Positions 21,201-44,200 are shown, counted from the first letter of the stretch. The stretch: 64,000 bases of DNA from Zonotrichia leucophrys gambelii (GCF_028769735.1 NC_088177.1:19412599-19476598), one strand, 5' to 3'. Numbers and translations are program-made. The notes: generated by a model from the letters alone, not told the origin.

Positions 21201-24200
21201 AGTCTGAAAATTAAGGAGAAAAATTGGTTGGTTTTAGTTGGAGGAAAACTCAATTGTTTTGTCTAAGGAAGGGTAATAGTAAAGCCTACTTGTGTAGCTG
21301 CAGACCTGTCAACCTTAATGACCAAGGTTTTGCAGTAGTTTTGAAAGATATTACTGTAGGATAAGATATTACTCTTGGGTAAGAGAGAAGACTTTGTGTA
21401 TTATATTCCTGCTCTGCTTGCCTAAGCTGTTTGACAAATGATAGGAGTAAAGAAAGTGAATTCATTTTTGCAGCATCATACTGTACATTTCTTGTGGCAA
21501 GCACTTTAGGGAAGTGCACTCATTGGGATTAAAAATATTTTCATTTATTAGACTTCAGTAGCTTGAACGTCTTGGGCTTTCTGAGGTTTGGTTTTGTAAA
21601 ACACCACTAATTCTGTCATTCTGCTACAGTGGAACAATTTTGAATTACCAGTGAATAGTTCTCTTCAAATTTATTTGAGAATGATAGGCAAGATTATCTT
21701 CTGGAGGGAGTGTACACAGTTGGGCGGTGTGTCTGTTCTTAGTGCGCTGAGTCTGTTCAGCCCTTATAATGAAACATGAAATGCAGGTGAAGCCCCAGAG
21801 ATCAGTTGCAGTTCTGGAGAAGATGACAGTGCCAGCTGTGTATGGGAGAGATCCCATGAATGTCCTTCCTGGGGAAAAGCCTGACCAAAACAGAACAAAA
21901 ATGCAGGTTGTATGTCTTGATGCCAGAGGAGCTGGTTGGGTCTCATCCCTTCTCACTGCTTTGGGCAGCCCACTTGTATGAAAAAAGCCTCAAGTGGAAC
22001 TGTCAGGGAATTTTGTGAGTTCAGTGGCATCCTGGGCTTTTCTGCTGCTTGTTTTCTCACAGTAAGTGTTAGTTAGATAATGTTTCTTGGTTCCTTTCAT
22101 ACCTTTCAGTTAGTTATTGGTAAGCATCTATATTTGTTCCATTTTGCTCTTCAGTCCCACTGTTGCAGCACCTGAACTTCTGCTGCCTTTGGAGGTTACT
22201 CTGCAAGAGGTGGTGTGTGTGACCCCAGGTCACCTGTAGCAGCTTGTGGTGGTCACCTGTACACAGAGACTGGTCAAGACGTGGCAGCTTCCTTGTTATT
22301 TCCCCATGTTATGGACTTCATTGATCTGTGCTCTCTGTGTTTGCCTTGGGTTTGTTCTGTTCATTTGCTTTGCTTGAGACTGGAGTGCAGAAAGATTTTA
22401 ATTTCTAAATAAATCCATACTAGTGGTGGGATAGGAGGGTTGATATTTATCACAAATACTAGAGAGATAATCAGGCCAATTAGAAGAGATCTAATATTTA
22501 AGTAGCGTCTATTTGATGAAACAGCTCCATTGTTTTTCATCAGCCACAGCTGTTGTAACTGTTATCTCTATGGAGGCAGATCTCTTGTTATGTAGGTCAC
22601 ATCAAGGAAAAATAGCAGCTGAACACTTGCTTCAAGTATTGTAGGGGAAAGTGCAATGAAAACATTGTATATGTTCCCATTGAAATGTTTTGAAACAGTA
22701 AGAATTGTGTAGTAGACTTTGAATTTGTATAAAGACAGGTTATAAAGGTGGAAAAGTAAAAACATATCCAAACATCATTCCCCCATCTGAATATAAATTA
22801 TTTGAAAACAGAATTTCTTAAATGAGTTTTTAAATCATAGGAAAAGAGAATATTTACAGGCTTTCTGCCTTGAAATGAGCAGCTTCCCTTGAACTTGAAT
22901 AGTAAACAGGCTCTTCAGTTCTCATTCTCTCTGTTTGTTCAGCAAAATAGTCTTCCAGTTGCTTTTTGTTTTGTTTGTGGCTGGGAGGAGAGAGAAGTAG
23001 ATTCTGCTTCTCCAGTTTTGAAGCTGTCTGCTGCAGTGGCTTTTGCAGATGATGTGGCTGACTACGTACACTTCCTGATTTATATTTTTTTTTTCACATC
23101 CTTTCTGTTTCCCCTTGGTAAGAAGAGAGAAGCTTCTTGAAGAGGAAGAGTAATAACTGAGAAGAAAAACAAACAGGGAGGATATGGCAGCTAATTCTAA
23201 GGCAAATAACATGTTTTATTTTACTTTGGAAGCCAGTGTAATTTTTAAGGAATGGCAGTTGTGTTACCACATTGTCCTATAGTGCACACAAAGGGAATAG
23301 TTTTGAAGTCATCTGATACAAACAGACCCTTCAGTGTGCTGTGTGGTGGTGGTACTAGTCAGAGAATTTCTTTGATACAGGAGTCTTAAGTGCAAACTCA
23401 CAAACATGTTTGCTGCTACACCCTGAGAGCAAATCTGCTGTGAGCTCAGTAGTAAGGTTGTATCATTGTTGGTACTTGTAGAAATAATAAAGCAGATGAG
23501 GTTTCCTGGCTGCTTTGTGCGAGTGTGGCTGATTATAGTGCCAGTAATTGTTTCCTTATAGTTGAATTGAAATATTTCCCACATATTTAGTGTGTACATT
23601 TCTAATAAATTTGCATCAGGATATTTAGTGTAGAATGTCACTAGGCTTAGGTTCTGTCCACTCCACTGAAATCTATTCCCAACAGGTTTTATTAGTATTT
23701 CTCAGATGTATTTTTAGTAGATTGCAACAGCTTAGAAATTGAATTTTGGTCTTTTGGTGTCAGTGGCTTTATTTTCTGACTAGCACTCAGACACTAATCA
23801 GGCACAATTTTCTTTGCCTGTAAATGAGTTTATGTATAATACAAATACTTTTAGTGCAGAATTAATGCTAAAGCACAGCAAGAGAGGACAGATGACTGAG
23901 TTTTTCCAGTGCCCTTTTATAAAGCTTCCATCTGATTTCTGAATCATGCCTGCTGTGTTGTAGCCATGTATTTTAGGACTTTCTATTACTTATAGGTAAG
24001 ATTTATGCATAATTATTTCATGTATGATTGAAATTCTTTTTGTGGGGAGTAGATGAGATGATAGTAAGCTTAGCTCATTTTGATCTCAGGATTTGCATTT
24101 TTCATCTCAAAATGTGTGAACACATATTCATCTAAATCCTGGGTCTTTGCTGCTTATCAATCTCCTAAATTTACGAACCTCAGTTACTGTTTTGAGGAAA

Positions 24201-25022
24201 CTTTCTTCAGTGTTTATTCTTCATGGTTTGTGGTGTAGTCTTTTACTGACACTTGACTTAAGACATCATTGACTGATGAGATAGATACAATTTTTTATTT
24301 TTAACAGTAGTCTTCCTTCTCATATTAATTCTAATTGTTGCTGTATTTAACCTTTTTTGTAAGGATTCCTCTCAGTATCAAAATTGTTCTGAAATAGGAT
24401 GCCAGTATATACACTACAGCTGAGGTGTTGCAGAAGATACAGCACCAAGCAAATATGAATGTGGTTACCATGTAAAGGGAGGAGATGTCTCAATTGGCTT
24501 GTAAAATGTAAATCATTACCATATCAAAGCTGACTTCTGAATGTAAGGGCTATGCCATATGTCATGTGCTGGGTGATTGAAGCATACAGGTTTATAGTGT
24601 CCCTTGAAGCACTGTAGGTGAAGGACTAGTGGGAAGAACTGTAAGCTCAGCATTAAACTGAAAAAGTTCAACCCAGTTTTTCTTCATTAACCTTTATATA
24701 TAGATAAACAGCCATTTTTATTTCTTCTACACCTTCATCATTTAAGAGATAAATGACTGTTAGAGTTTTAAAGGAGTAAATAGTGGTGTGTAAGCACTAA
24801 TGCAACATTTGTGACATAAGAATGTTTTTAAGGAAACCATAAAAACAGATTTCAAGCTTATTCAAACAGAATAGAGCTTGGAAAAGTGAATTTAATTTCC
24901 ATATTAAAAGTATCTTGTTGTGTACGTAATAACATAGTTCCAATTTGATATGATTTCTTGTAGACTGTTTAGATGGATAAGCTCTCTCTTGATTTCTGTG
25001 TAATCAAATGTTCTTGCTCCAG
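18291..25022 (+). other. FAM117B: FAM117B intron 1
   Basis: The donor GTGAGC lies at the edge of the CpG island, and the acceptor is the CAGCAG at 25020-25025. At 6.7 kb this is the largest intron and much shorter than I recall for mammals. It is AT-rich and I recognise no repeat element or further exon in it. A small direct duplication (AGGATAAT) lies near 19014-19030. Confidence 0.85.
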
Positions 25023-25174
25023 CAGACAAATCAAGGCCCCCTTCATCAAGCCCTTCCAGCATTGTTCGCCGCACCTCTTCCCTGGACACGCTGGCTGCTC
25101 CGTACCTGGCTGGACAGTGGCCTCGGGATAACCACGGGCAAGCTGCTCCCTGTATGAGGGACAAGGCCACACAG
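25023..25174 (+). CDS. FAM117B: FAM117B exon 2 (residues 175-225)
   Basis: Joined to exon 1 this reads A-D-K-S-R-P-P-SSSPSSIVRRTSS, then LDTLAAPYLAGQWPRDNHG and QAAPCMRDKATQ. It matches the mammalian protein at most positions. RRTSSL resembles a basophilic-kinase and 14-3-3 recognition site. The acceptor is a tandem CAGCAG, and use of the second AG would start the exon at 25026 and drop one alanine without shifting frame. The donor after CAG is GTAGCA and the exon ends in phase 0. The final K-A-T-Q is completed to KATQT by the first codon of exon 3. Confidence 0.94.
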
Positions 25175-28100
25175 GTAGCACAGGTTTTTGTCTTGGGAGC
25201 ACCTAAGTGTGAAGACAGGATTTAAATGTGAGAAGCTTTTTGCTTGAAAACATTCACTTTAGCTTTCTTGCTCACAAGTTCCTATTCACTTTCAAATTGC
25301 AGGAATCCTACCTTTGCTATTGCATGTGGGAATTATTTGCATTCTTTAAGTAAAGGCTGAGGACTGTAGTATCTTTTAGGTGTTCCACTTCCTTCTTGCC
25401 TCAGGAAAACACTAGTGCATTGTGCATCTGTATTCTTATTGTTCTTACAGGGTGCAGCACAGTAGATAGTGCTGGAATTAAGTACTGTGTACTTTAGATT
25501 TATATAGAGAACTTAGTGAGGTATCCTTATATGTATGTCTGGCTCCAGCTCTTCATCCTGTGCTAGTAAAAGCCCCATAATGTTCACCTGGATTTTGTGC
25601 ACCAAGTATAGAATTATATGCATTGAAGGACTGCCTCCTTGAACCATGAATGGTGTTGAAATCTAGCTCAACTGCAAAGTATTAAAAAATACATGATTTG
25701 TCAGTAAACATCACCTGCTTAACCAAATGTCACAAGATCTAAAGGTTCAGTCCCATGCCACCCGTAAAAACAGAACCAACAAACAATTGAATGAAATCCC
25801 TATTCCTGGAACATGGTTTCAGCAACAAGTCTCCTGTAATTCCAAAGAACATAAGCAGAATGCAGTTGGAAGAGGATCTCATAGCATATGGGACATCCTT
25901 GTGTTTGAACCTCTGTTAGGTATGGTAACAGTAGAAAAAATGTGTCCATATAGTTTGCAGTGTTTAAGAACATGTAGGGTGTTGAGCAGATGAGATCTGC
26001 AGTGTTCATGTGAGGCCTTTTTGAGATCCACAGCCTTTTGTGGGAAGGACCTCAAAGAGCAGATCAGTGGAGAAGGAAGGTATTTTGTAGGGAAATATGC
26101 CCATGTGGATAAGGTGGAATTAGGAGCTGGTGAAGAAGAAAACTTGTTCCTCAAGTCCTTTCTCTGCAGGAGAATGAATTAGAAAAATGGTTAGAAGACA
26201 GGGTGAAAAAAAAGCAAATTGAAGTAAGAGGAGGAGAATGAAGGAAAGTGTATGATATAAGATAGGAGGCTGTTTGTGCCTAGCTATTAAAAGGCATCAT
26301 TAAAGGGCAGAACTAAACCCATGTGGGTGTCCTAACAATTTATTTTCTTATTTGATTCCTTAGAATAATACTTTTTACAAAATAATTGTATTTTTGTACT
26401 GCTGCCAAAGTGTTTGCTATGTTCAGTTGATCTTATTCAGGTTATTTTTGATATGTTCTGAATCATGGTTGGGGTTTTATAATCTGTATTTGCCAGATAT
26501 CATCCTTTTTGGCTTGCATTTTGCTTTTGGCTTTTTTCTTCCAATTCTGACACGTGTAACTGCTGGGGTAGGGGGGCTTTTGTAAAGGAAATATATTTGC
26601 AAGGTTAATGGGAAGACTGTAAAGGGCATTAGATATTTCTGCAGAATGAGAACATTTAGTGGTGATTTATGGTAGTGTATTTCTGAGAGAACTAGAATGA
26701 TCTGTTTGCACTTCCTGATGTAGAATTTATCAAACCAGTAGGAAGTTTAGGGCTACAGACATACATCTGTATGTCCAAAGCTGATATTGATATGACACTG
26801 ATGAGGTATTACTGCCTTTAATCTTCCTGAGAGCAGCCACTGGAGCTAGGGACAAGTTTTAAATGTGACTTAGAATGGTTAGTTTCCCAAGATAATACAG
26901 GCTGCCCATTTGTACTGTTCAACTTCTCTGAAAATGTGGTATTTGGATGAAGTTTCACTGGTGAGATACTCTGGTTCCAGTGTAACTTCAGATTTCACAA
27001 AATCTGACAAGAAATGAATGTGTTCTGATTCTGAGAACAGGAATTGAATTGGCAATGTTATAAAAGGCTTTCATGTTGAGTAAGCAGGGTATCTTGATTG
27101 TATGGAGTTATGGCACAGGGAGCAGAGCCATTCAGAGGCAGACTGGGAAGAGACAGCATTTAGTGGCACACTGCAGCTTGCAGGCCTTTCTAGAAATGCC
27201 CGTGGGTCATGGCTGAGAGCTGTGTAAGGGACCCCAGGGCATGCAGAGACTGTCTCTGTCAGACTCCTCCTGCAACTGAGGATTTTGATGAAACCTGTCT
27301 GTAAAACTGAACTGAATTGTGTACGTGGAGAGTAGTTGTTGGATGATGAATAGGTGTATTACTGAGCATCCAAGGGTCTGGCTAGAATTCATACCTGCAC
27401 TTACTAAGTGCTCATAAAACAGGTGTTAATCATCTCATCTTTTTTGCTTTGAATGAAACATGTTTCTCTTAGAAGTTAAATGAGACAACTACTTGGTGTT
27501 TTTTTAATTCTTAAATAATTCATTTTGATTGGAAAGTTTTTGCCTCTTAAGACTTTTTTTTCTGAAATGTTCTACTGTCTGTAATAAATTCAGCCTTAAA
27601 CCCATTTCTTTGTAATTCTAGAAAGTGGGAAGGATGTCGTGCATGGTAACAACTAATAAGCAAGTAGTAGTACTTCAAGAAACCAGAGAAATATAAATCC
27701 CACTTTGCCTATTGGTTATTTGGTCTATTTCTTGATAATAAATGTAATAATCAAAATTTGGGGAATAAATAGGAGAAGACTTGTTAAAATAGTATTGCAT
27801 TTCTGTTTTGATGTACGGGTTTCCTATAGTTCAATCTGAAAAGATTTCTAACTATTTGTTTTGAGGATGAGCATCAAAGCAACTTTAATGCTTTAAAATG
27901 AATCAGATATTAATTTATTAAATAATTCTTGAATCTTGAGTCAGTCTTGAATATAAATTAAAGGCAAAGACTAATTAAAGTGTTAATTATTCTCCTGTAG
28001 GCAAGTGTAATGACTGCGCTGAGTTGGGAAGCTAGAATTAGTAGCTAAAGCTTACTGTTCCAGGAGTTAGAGGATAGGATGATACTCCTGACTGACATTT

Positions 28101-29591
28101 GAGAATTGATTAGACAAAGACTGGTACTTGGAAATGGGGGTTATTAATTATTCTATTTTATTATAAAGATCAGTGAGTGCTTTTCTAGAAAAACAGATTG
28201 TAATGGATTCTAGTTTTGCTAGGAAATAGGAATTTCAAAGCAACCCTGTTAACTTGATTATTCAGACTTGTCTTAGTTAGTTTTTGATTTGGAATGATGA
28301 AGATTAAAAAGTACTGATAATGGAGGTTTCATTTATATGCAACTTTTGTCTGTAACTGAAACTGGTGGGGTTGCAACCTGTATATTTGGGGCTAAGGTTC
28401 CCTATTCCCTGCAAAATAGGGGTTAATACCACAAAAGACTTGAGTTTCTGTGATACAAGTGCAGCTGGGCTAGGAAAGGTCAGCATGTGGCTTCTGCAAG
28501 CTGTTAGTCTCATGTGTAAGAACAACCAACCATGGCACACTGGAGATGTGAAGACTTGGAGGCAATCCAAGTTCTTCTGGATAGGAGAAAGCGAGATATC
28601 CAGGAAATGAGGTTAGCTAGATCACTGCTGTGTGCTAAGAACTGCTGGGTGGCAAGAGTGAATTTCAAGGAATTTGCTGTCTCTTTCAGTGTGTAAAGTA
28701 CTTCCAGAAATTCTTCCCCTTACTTCCTGTGACTGCTCAGAGACTGATAGATGCTACTGTCTGTCCTCTTAGTGCCTTTACAGTTCACTGTGTTTGAGGA
28801 CATTGCTGGAGGTGGCTAGGTGGGAACACAAACTGCCCATAAAGCAGTATCATGCAGTATTATCTCAGGCTTGCCTGTGCATTTCCTTACGTGAGATACT
28901 GTGTGTCTTAATGATACCTTGCATGTCTCAAAACTCCTTCACCACAATATGTTGGTGAGGTTTTTTATTAAACACTAATGGCTCTGTTGGTTCAGTGAAA
29001 CCAGCTTAGTATTATCTATGTTGCTTTCTGCTTGGCCTGGGCCAACTGTGAACCTGGAACCCTCTGAGGCATTAATAAATTTATTCTGTGCTTTGCAATA
29101 GCTCTAGTGGTGCTTATATGCTTTGCTTTCCTTCTCATTCTCGAGAGCAAGAACGTGATTTTGAAGCTGTGCTGGTGCAGGCTTTTCACAGTGCTTACAC
29201 CAAGCCACCCTTGCTAATGCTTCAGAAATAACAAGGTCAGCATCTGTGCAGGAAATCTCCCCTAGTTCACAGTGGTTCTTCAGAGCTCTGTAGCTGCCTG
29301 TGGTACATCTGGCTGTGAGTACTGCCTTCTGCTCAGTCATTTGGAAGGGAAACTAACACATCTCTATATTACACTAGGTCTGAAAGTTGTGGGTTTGGGG
29401 TTTTTATTTATATAGTTTCACTCTGGTTTTTTGTACCTTACCTGTGAGAGAGGCTTCTAGTTAGTTACTGTTCACTTTCAGTTCTGAATCTAGCATATCT
29501 TAAATGTTCTCTTTTCTAATTTGTCTCAAATTATTCTGCCAGAAAGTAGCAATTACCTTTTTTAATTAGTCCTGTAATCTTCTTGCTACAG
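25175..29591 (+). other. FAM117B: FAM117B intron 2
   Basis: The donor is GTAGCA and the acceptor is CTTGCTACAG. It is AT-rich with no exon or recognised transposon visible in its 4.4 kb. Confidence 0.8.
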
Positions 29592-29684
29592 ACAGAAAGT
29601 GCCTGGGCTGAAGAATATTTAGAAAAGAAGAGAAGCTCACACAAACGTTCATCATCATGGGGCAGCAATGAACAGCTCAAGGAG
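29592..29684 (+). CDS. FAM117B: FAM117B exon 3 (residues 226-256)
   Basis: This exon encodes 31 residues, TESAWAEEYLEKKRSSHKRS, SSWGSNEQLKE. Human has the same framework with few substitutions. KRSSSW is a second basophilic-kinase or 14-3-3-like site. The exon is phase 0 at both ends (93 nt), so skipping it would keep frame but remove the T that completes KATQT. The donor is GTCAGA, weaker than consensus. Confidence 0.94.
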
Positions 29685-30157
29685 GTCAGAAATTACTTGA
29701 GAACTTTGGATTAAATGTTTTTTTGGTATGCAATGTTACCATGATGCTTCAGGAAGGCATGAGTATTTTACTACTTTGTGTAATTATACAGATGGTGGGC
29801 TTGGTACAAAATATGAAATTGCGTTTCATTTGCTATCTGAATGTGTGGGAAAGAAAATGTTAAATGTGGGTGACATTTTTTCATCAAAGAGGGAAATAAC
29901 AGCAGTGACCTCACTACTTTCAAATTTTATGTATTTCAAGTTCTTTGACTAAACCTCTAGAGGTGTCTTCTGAGCATCAGCTGAACTGCTAGCCAGCATA
30001 CTAGATTTGAAAGAACTTGAATGTAATCTAGTGCTGGCAGTAATTATGAATGTTATGGTAGTAAATAATTTTAACTGAAGTGATGGAATAAATGGTGAAA
30101 TTACCTGTGTACCTGAATACACGTGTTGAAATCTGACATGAATTTTTCCTTTGTTAG
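29685..30157 (+). other. FAM117B: FAM117B intron 3
   Basis: This is the shortest intron (473 nt). The donor is GTCAGA, and the acceptor TTCCTTTGTTAG has a good pyrimidine tract. Nothing else is recognisable in it. Confidence 0.85.
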
Positions 30158-35942
<5,785 letters not shown>

Positions 35943-36086
35943 GCTCACATCCCAAAGAATGCTCTCGTTCCTGTGATACCGATTACCAAATCAACGGGGT
36001 CACGGTTCCGAAACAGCGTAGAAGGATTGAATCAAGAGATTGAGATAATAATTAAGGAGACAGGAGACAAAGAGGAACAACTTGTT
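35943..36086 (+). CDS. FAM117B: FAM117B exon 5 (residues 295-342)
   Basis: This exon encodes AHIPKNALVPVIPITKSTGS, then RFRNSVEGLNQEIEIIIK and ETGDKEEQLV. The segment from VIPITKS to EEQL is among the most conserved in the family. ETGD lies at residues 333-336. Mammalian FAM117B has, to my recollection, ETGE here, the KEAP1-binding tetrapeptide. The end is set at the donor GTATGT after GTT, because phase 0 is needed to join exon 6 (PQDIPDGHR). The exon is 144 nt and phase 0 at both ends. Confidence 0.93.
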
Positions 36087-40183
<4,097 letters not shown>

Positions 40184-40502
40184 GCCAAAGCCATTGCACG
40201 AAATTCCAGCCTTCTATTGCCCTGACAAGAACAAAGTGAATTTCATTCCGAAAAGTGGCTCTGCTTTCTGTCTTGTCAGCATCCTCAAGCCACTTCTTCC
40301 CACACAGGATCTCACACTTAAGGGCACTACACACAGCCTGACTGTCTCCTCCAGCATGACGCCTGGTTTGTTACAGCCCATTTCTATGGCCTCCTTGACT
40401 ACAAGCACAGATCAAGACAGGATCTCTCGTGGAACAAGTACAGTAATACCACAGAGCTCTCTGCTCCAGCAGCCAGGATGTATTGAGGAAGCTGAAGAAT
40501 AA
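40184..40502 (+). CDS. FAM117B: FAM117B exon 8, terminal coding part (residues 458-563)
   Basis: It starts with the last base of a split codon, then PKPLHEIPAFYCPDKNKVNF, IPKSGSAFCLVSILKPLLPT and QDLTLKG. This is the best-conserved C-terminal core of the FAM117/GLCCI1 family. The tail continues through serine/threonine-rich sequence to SRGTSTVIPQSSLLQQPG and ends IEEAEE with TAA at 40500-40502. Human ends EEAEG. Frame and length agree with the family, so the gene appears intact. Confidence 0.96.
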
Positions 40503-41221
40503 TTTAGATTGTCTTGACTTTTTTCTGGGCAACTACTGGGAAAAAAATGGAACCAGTTGACCGGACCTTTCTGATCACACACACGCATCGTTTTAACAAT
40601 TTGTGGCACTGCCATAATCAAAACTGTTTGCATAATTGACAGTTTGTAGCACATTGAGAAGTTCAGGAGGATGCAGCAGCTGATATGCTGTTGTACTTCC
40701 TGCTTTGGAAGACTCTGGTTCTGTTTCTCTTCTTCTTTTTTTAAACACTGGTGAAAACAAAGACTATCATAATCCTTTCCCATTTAAAGGACCAGTTGTT
40801 GTGATGGTGTGTGTCCTCTTGACTTTTTTTTCCCCACTAAAACAAGTCTCAAGATCAGCCAGCTGATCCCATTTACCATTGTAATCTGCAGAGGGAGGGG
40901 CAATCAGATGGTTTTGCAAGATGTCTTTTGTATGAAAATGTGTATTTTGTAACAAAATTTTGCCTTTCTGGTTTGTAGCAGATGGTGTTTCCTGGTGATG
41001 ATCCCCCTACCCTTTTTTTTTTTCCTTTGGTAGGGAAGGATTTTTTATACTTTGCTGGCTTACAGCTCATGGGACCAAAGGATTGCTGAACTATTGCAGC
41101 AGTCTCAAATTATGTGACCTTGCTGAACAGCCTCAGACCTAAACAAAGCAAAACAAGTTAATACGTTTGAAACTTTTAAAAAGAAGAGTATGCAAAAACA
41201 GTGTTAGTGTATTGTGTAAAT

Positions 41222-41237
41222 TTTTTGATATCAAAAA
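41222..41237. repeat. 16-bp AT-rich palindrome
   Basis: TTTTTGATATCAAAAA is perfectly self-complementary and lies in the FAM117B 3' UTR. It could form a weak hairpin, but sequences like this arise readily in AT-rich DNA. Confidence 0.8.
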
Positions 41238-44200
41238 TTTGTGCTTCTGGTAAGTCACATTCTTAAAATTCCTTCCTTCACGGAATTCCTACTAGTGTTG
41301 GTTTATTGGCTGGAAAATTGCATTTTAAAGCACTTGCCCTGCTATTGTTCTATTTGTCCATAGAATTTTTGTGCAGATGTAGGGGAAAAACATATTATCC
41401 TCTTACTCAGTATGCTTTCTTCCAGAAAATACTTGGCTCTTACAGGCTTGCTTAGATCCTTATGAGTCAGCCTGAATCATTAACCACTCTTGGTACAAAT
41501 TTGCTCTGATGTGATTCATCACTGTATTATAGACCCTGGCCACATAATACTGAAATACCTGTGCATGGTTTCCTCCCTTTTGTCATAGTGGTGTTTGTGT
41601 GTCCGTTGAAGGTGATGGTTTGTCAGGCATGATATCTGTTATGCAGAAGTTTACAGCAGCAGATGTGTTCTCTCTTTTTGACTAGCAGCTTAGGCTGGCA
41701 TGTAAAATGGGATTTTTTGATACTTGGTTTGTCCTGATCATGTGGCAGTTAATGATTGCTTTGAAATTACAGTGAAAGGCAAAAATGGGGGGGCAGGGGG
41801 GAAGGCAACTGCAAACAGAAACTGTTCAGGAACTTCACTGAGGCTTCTCATGTGTTCCTGGAGTGCATTACTTGGGTTTGAGTTAATACAATTATAGATA
41901 CACAGAAAGCTCCAATGACCTGAATACCAGTGTCATAGTCACTTATAAAACAAATTGGTCTTGTACCTCTTTAACAGAGTTAGATTCAGTAATTTCAAAG
42001 TAAATGTCATTGTGGACAGTCTCTGGGTCTGAATATTGGTCTGTTACACACAAGCAGGTCTCACTGGCTTGCATATACACAACTTCCATCGACATAGTTT
42101 CCATGGATCAGTTGTATTCTCAGGTCTCCTCATAATGGCAACTATTTAAAGATGATATTGCGGATATAACAGTCTTGTTCAGTGCTTAAGATGATGAATT
42201 TGCTTGCAAACAATTTGATTTAGGGAAAAAACCCTTGCATGTGTGTGCAGATAATCATCACAATTTTGATGCATATTTGCTGTTCCTTTATTTCCTGTAT
42301 TAGTAACTATGGCTGCAGTGTACTTCATTCAGCAAGTAAGTGTAAATCATGCTAGAATGTGCAAGTTCTCTATTTGTAGTATTTTTAAAATGTTATGCAA
42401 AAAAAAAAAATCAGTAAATTAAAATTGTACCAGAAGGTATGAAAATATTTCACCTGGTAAATTAGCAGACAAGAATAATTTGGCCTACTATCTATTTTCC
42501 CATGAAAATGGACAGGATTGTTTTTGAAGTAACAGTTTTGATTTACACTGACATTGGCTGTCACTTGGAGTTGTTGAGGAACAGAGCTTTAAAAATAAGC
42601 AGATTTGTGCACCAAACTTGTGTAATTTTGCCAGCTGATAGTTCTTTTCTAGGCTTTGTGGGTATTAATTTGTTTCTTCTGAAACAGTACAGTGCAATTT
42701 GAAGTCTAAAATGTACTGCTTTAGATAGGTTTGTTTAAACCTGGTGTGACTGATCCGGATCATATTCAGGTGAAGGAAGTGCTTTTAAGTCTCTTTTCTA
42801 TTTCTGTAACAGTAGCATGTAAAGAACTTCATTGTTGCCAAACTGCCTAGTGCTTAATTAGGAGATCTTAACTGAATGGTTAAGAACCATTAAGAAGGGC
42901 TAAAGTTAACAAATAGCCTTTATTACAGCCTTGACACTTAACTGACATCACCAAAATGCATTCTGATGTTTGTTTTCATCACATTGTGACTCTCCCAAAC
43001 AGCAGTGGGCTTTCTTACCGTAGGACTTTCTTTTGCACCTGTTGTTGTAGGACTTGAGTATCTCTCTGGTAGTTTACCTTGTATGTTATGGACAATGTAC
43101 TGTACAAATTAGTGAGCTGCTCTGATAAAAAACCAAATGTAAATGTGTGAAGTTTTTGCTTTTGATAAAAGAACAGCATCCAGGACAACATTCAGTCTTT
43201 TTTATATGCAGGACAACTCTACTATTGCTGTGGCAGCTCAAGTTTATTACGAATCCACACTCAAGACTCAGAGTTAAGAAAATATGACAGCTCTTGTTCT
43301 GAGACCAGCTTTGATGTGTGCAGACGAAAATTAGCCTTAAATTTTTTATGTGCTGTCTTGTGCCATAGCATAGCTGTTAGCTGAAGTATTTAAATCGATT
43401 TGCAAATAGCTTTGAGAGTGCATGGAGCTTTTTAAAAATTCTTATATGTATAAAGTGGGATGTTCATTTTTGGAGGGAGCTGACCTGTGCATCACACAAG
43501 CACAGTTTTACTGAAAGAGTTCAAATTCTTTTGGCTTACTTAAAATCCTCACTATGCATAGACCTAGTCAGTTCCTCGATTGCCTACTTTGTAGCTTAAG
43601 AAACAGTGAAGATCTGTTTTTATGCACAACTTGATGCATTTGATATTGTTGTTTTCTTGGTGTGCTACGCTTCTAGCCACACTTAAAAGCTGGTGGTTGT
43701 GTTCAATAACACTGGCAGTTGGTTTTGAGATATACTAAATGCTGTTACTCCAGTTGTAAATCACAAGGGAGGAGTGCATTGTAACAAAGTCTGTGGTGAC
43801 AGTTGTGATTATTAGAATTGTTTTTTCAAAAACTCAAGGCACAGGAGAAGAGGGCTCCTTTGGTAAAGTTTGACCTGCACCACCTATTCTTTCCTTGCTT
43901 GGTGCCATAATCCTGTAGCATTTAAGTACTTGGTAAAGTAACAGACAGTGCTTAAGTACATATATCTTGGGAACAAATTCTTGGTTTCAGGTATGTATCC
44001 CAAGTGAGCAAAAAAGGGAGTGAAAATTAAATATTACTTACTGTGGCGGTAAATAATTGCTGTGTTTGATTTACATAAAGCAATAGCAGCTCTTATAAAG
44101 TATGTTTAGTCTCAGGGCTATTTTTTGATTTGTTCTAAAATACAATTTCCTGGAATTCAGAGTCTGAGACTGTTGAAAAACACTGAGACTGAGTTTTTTG

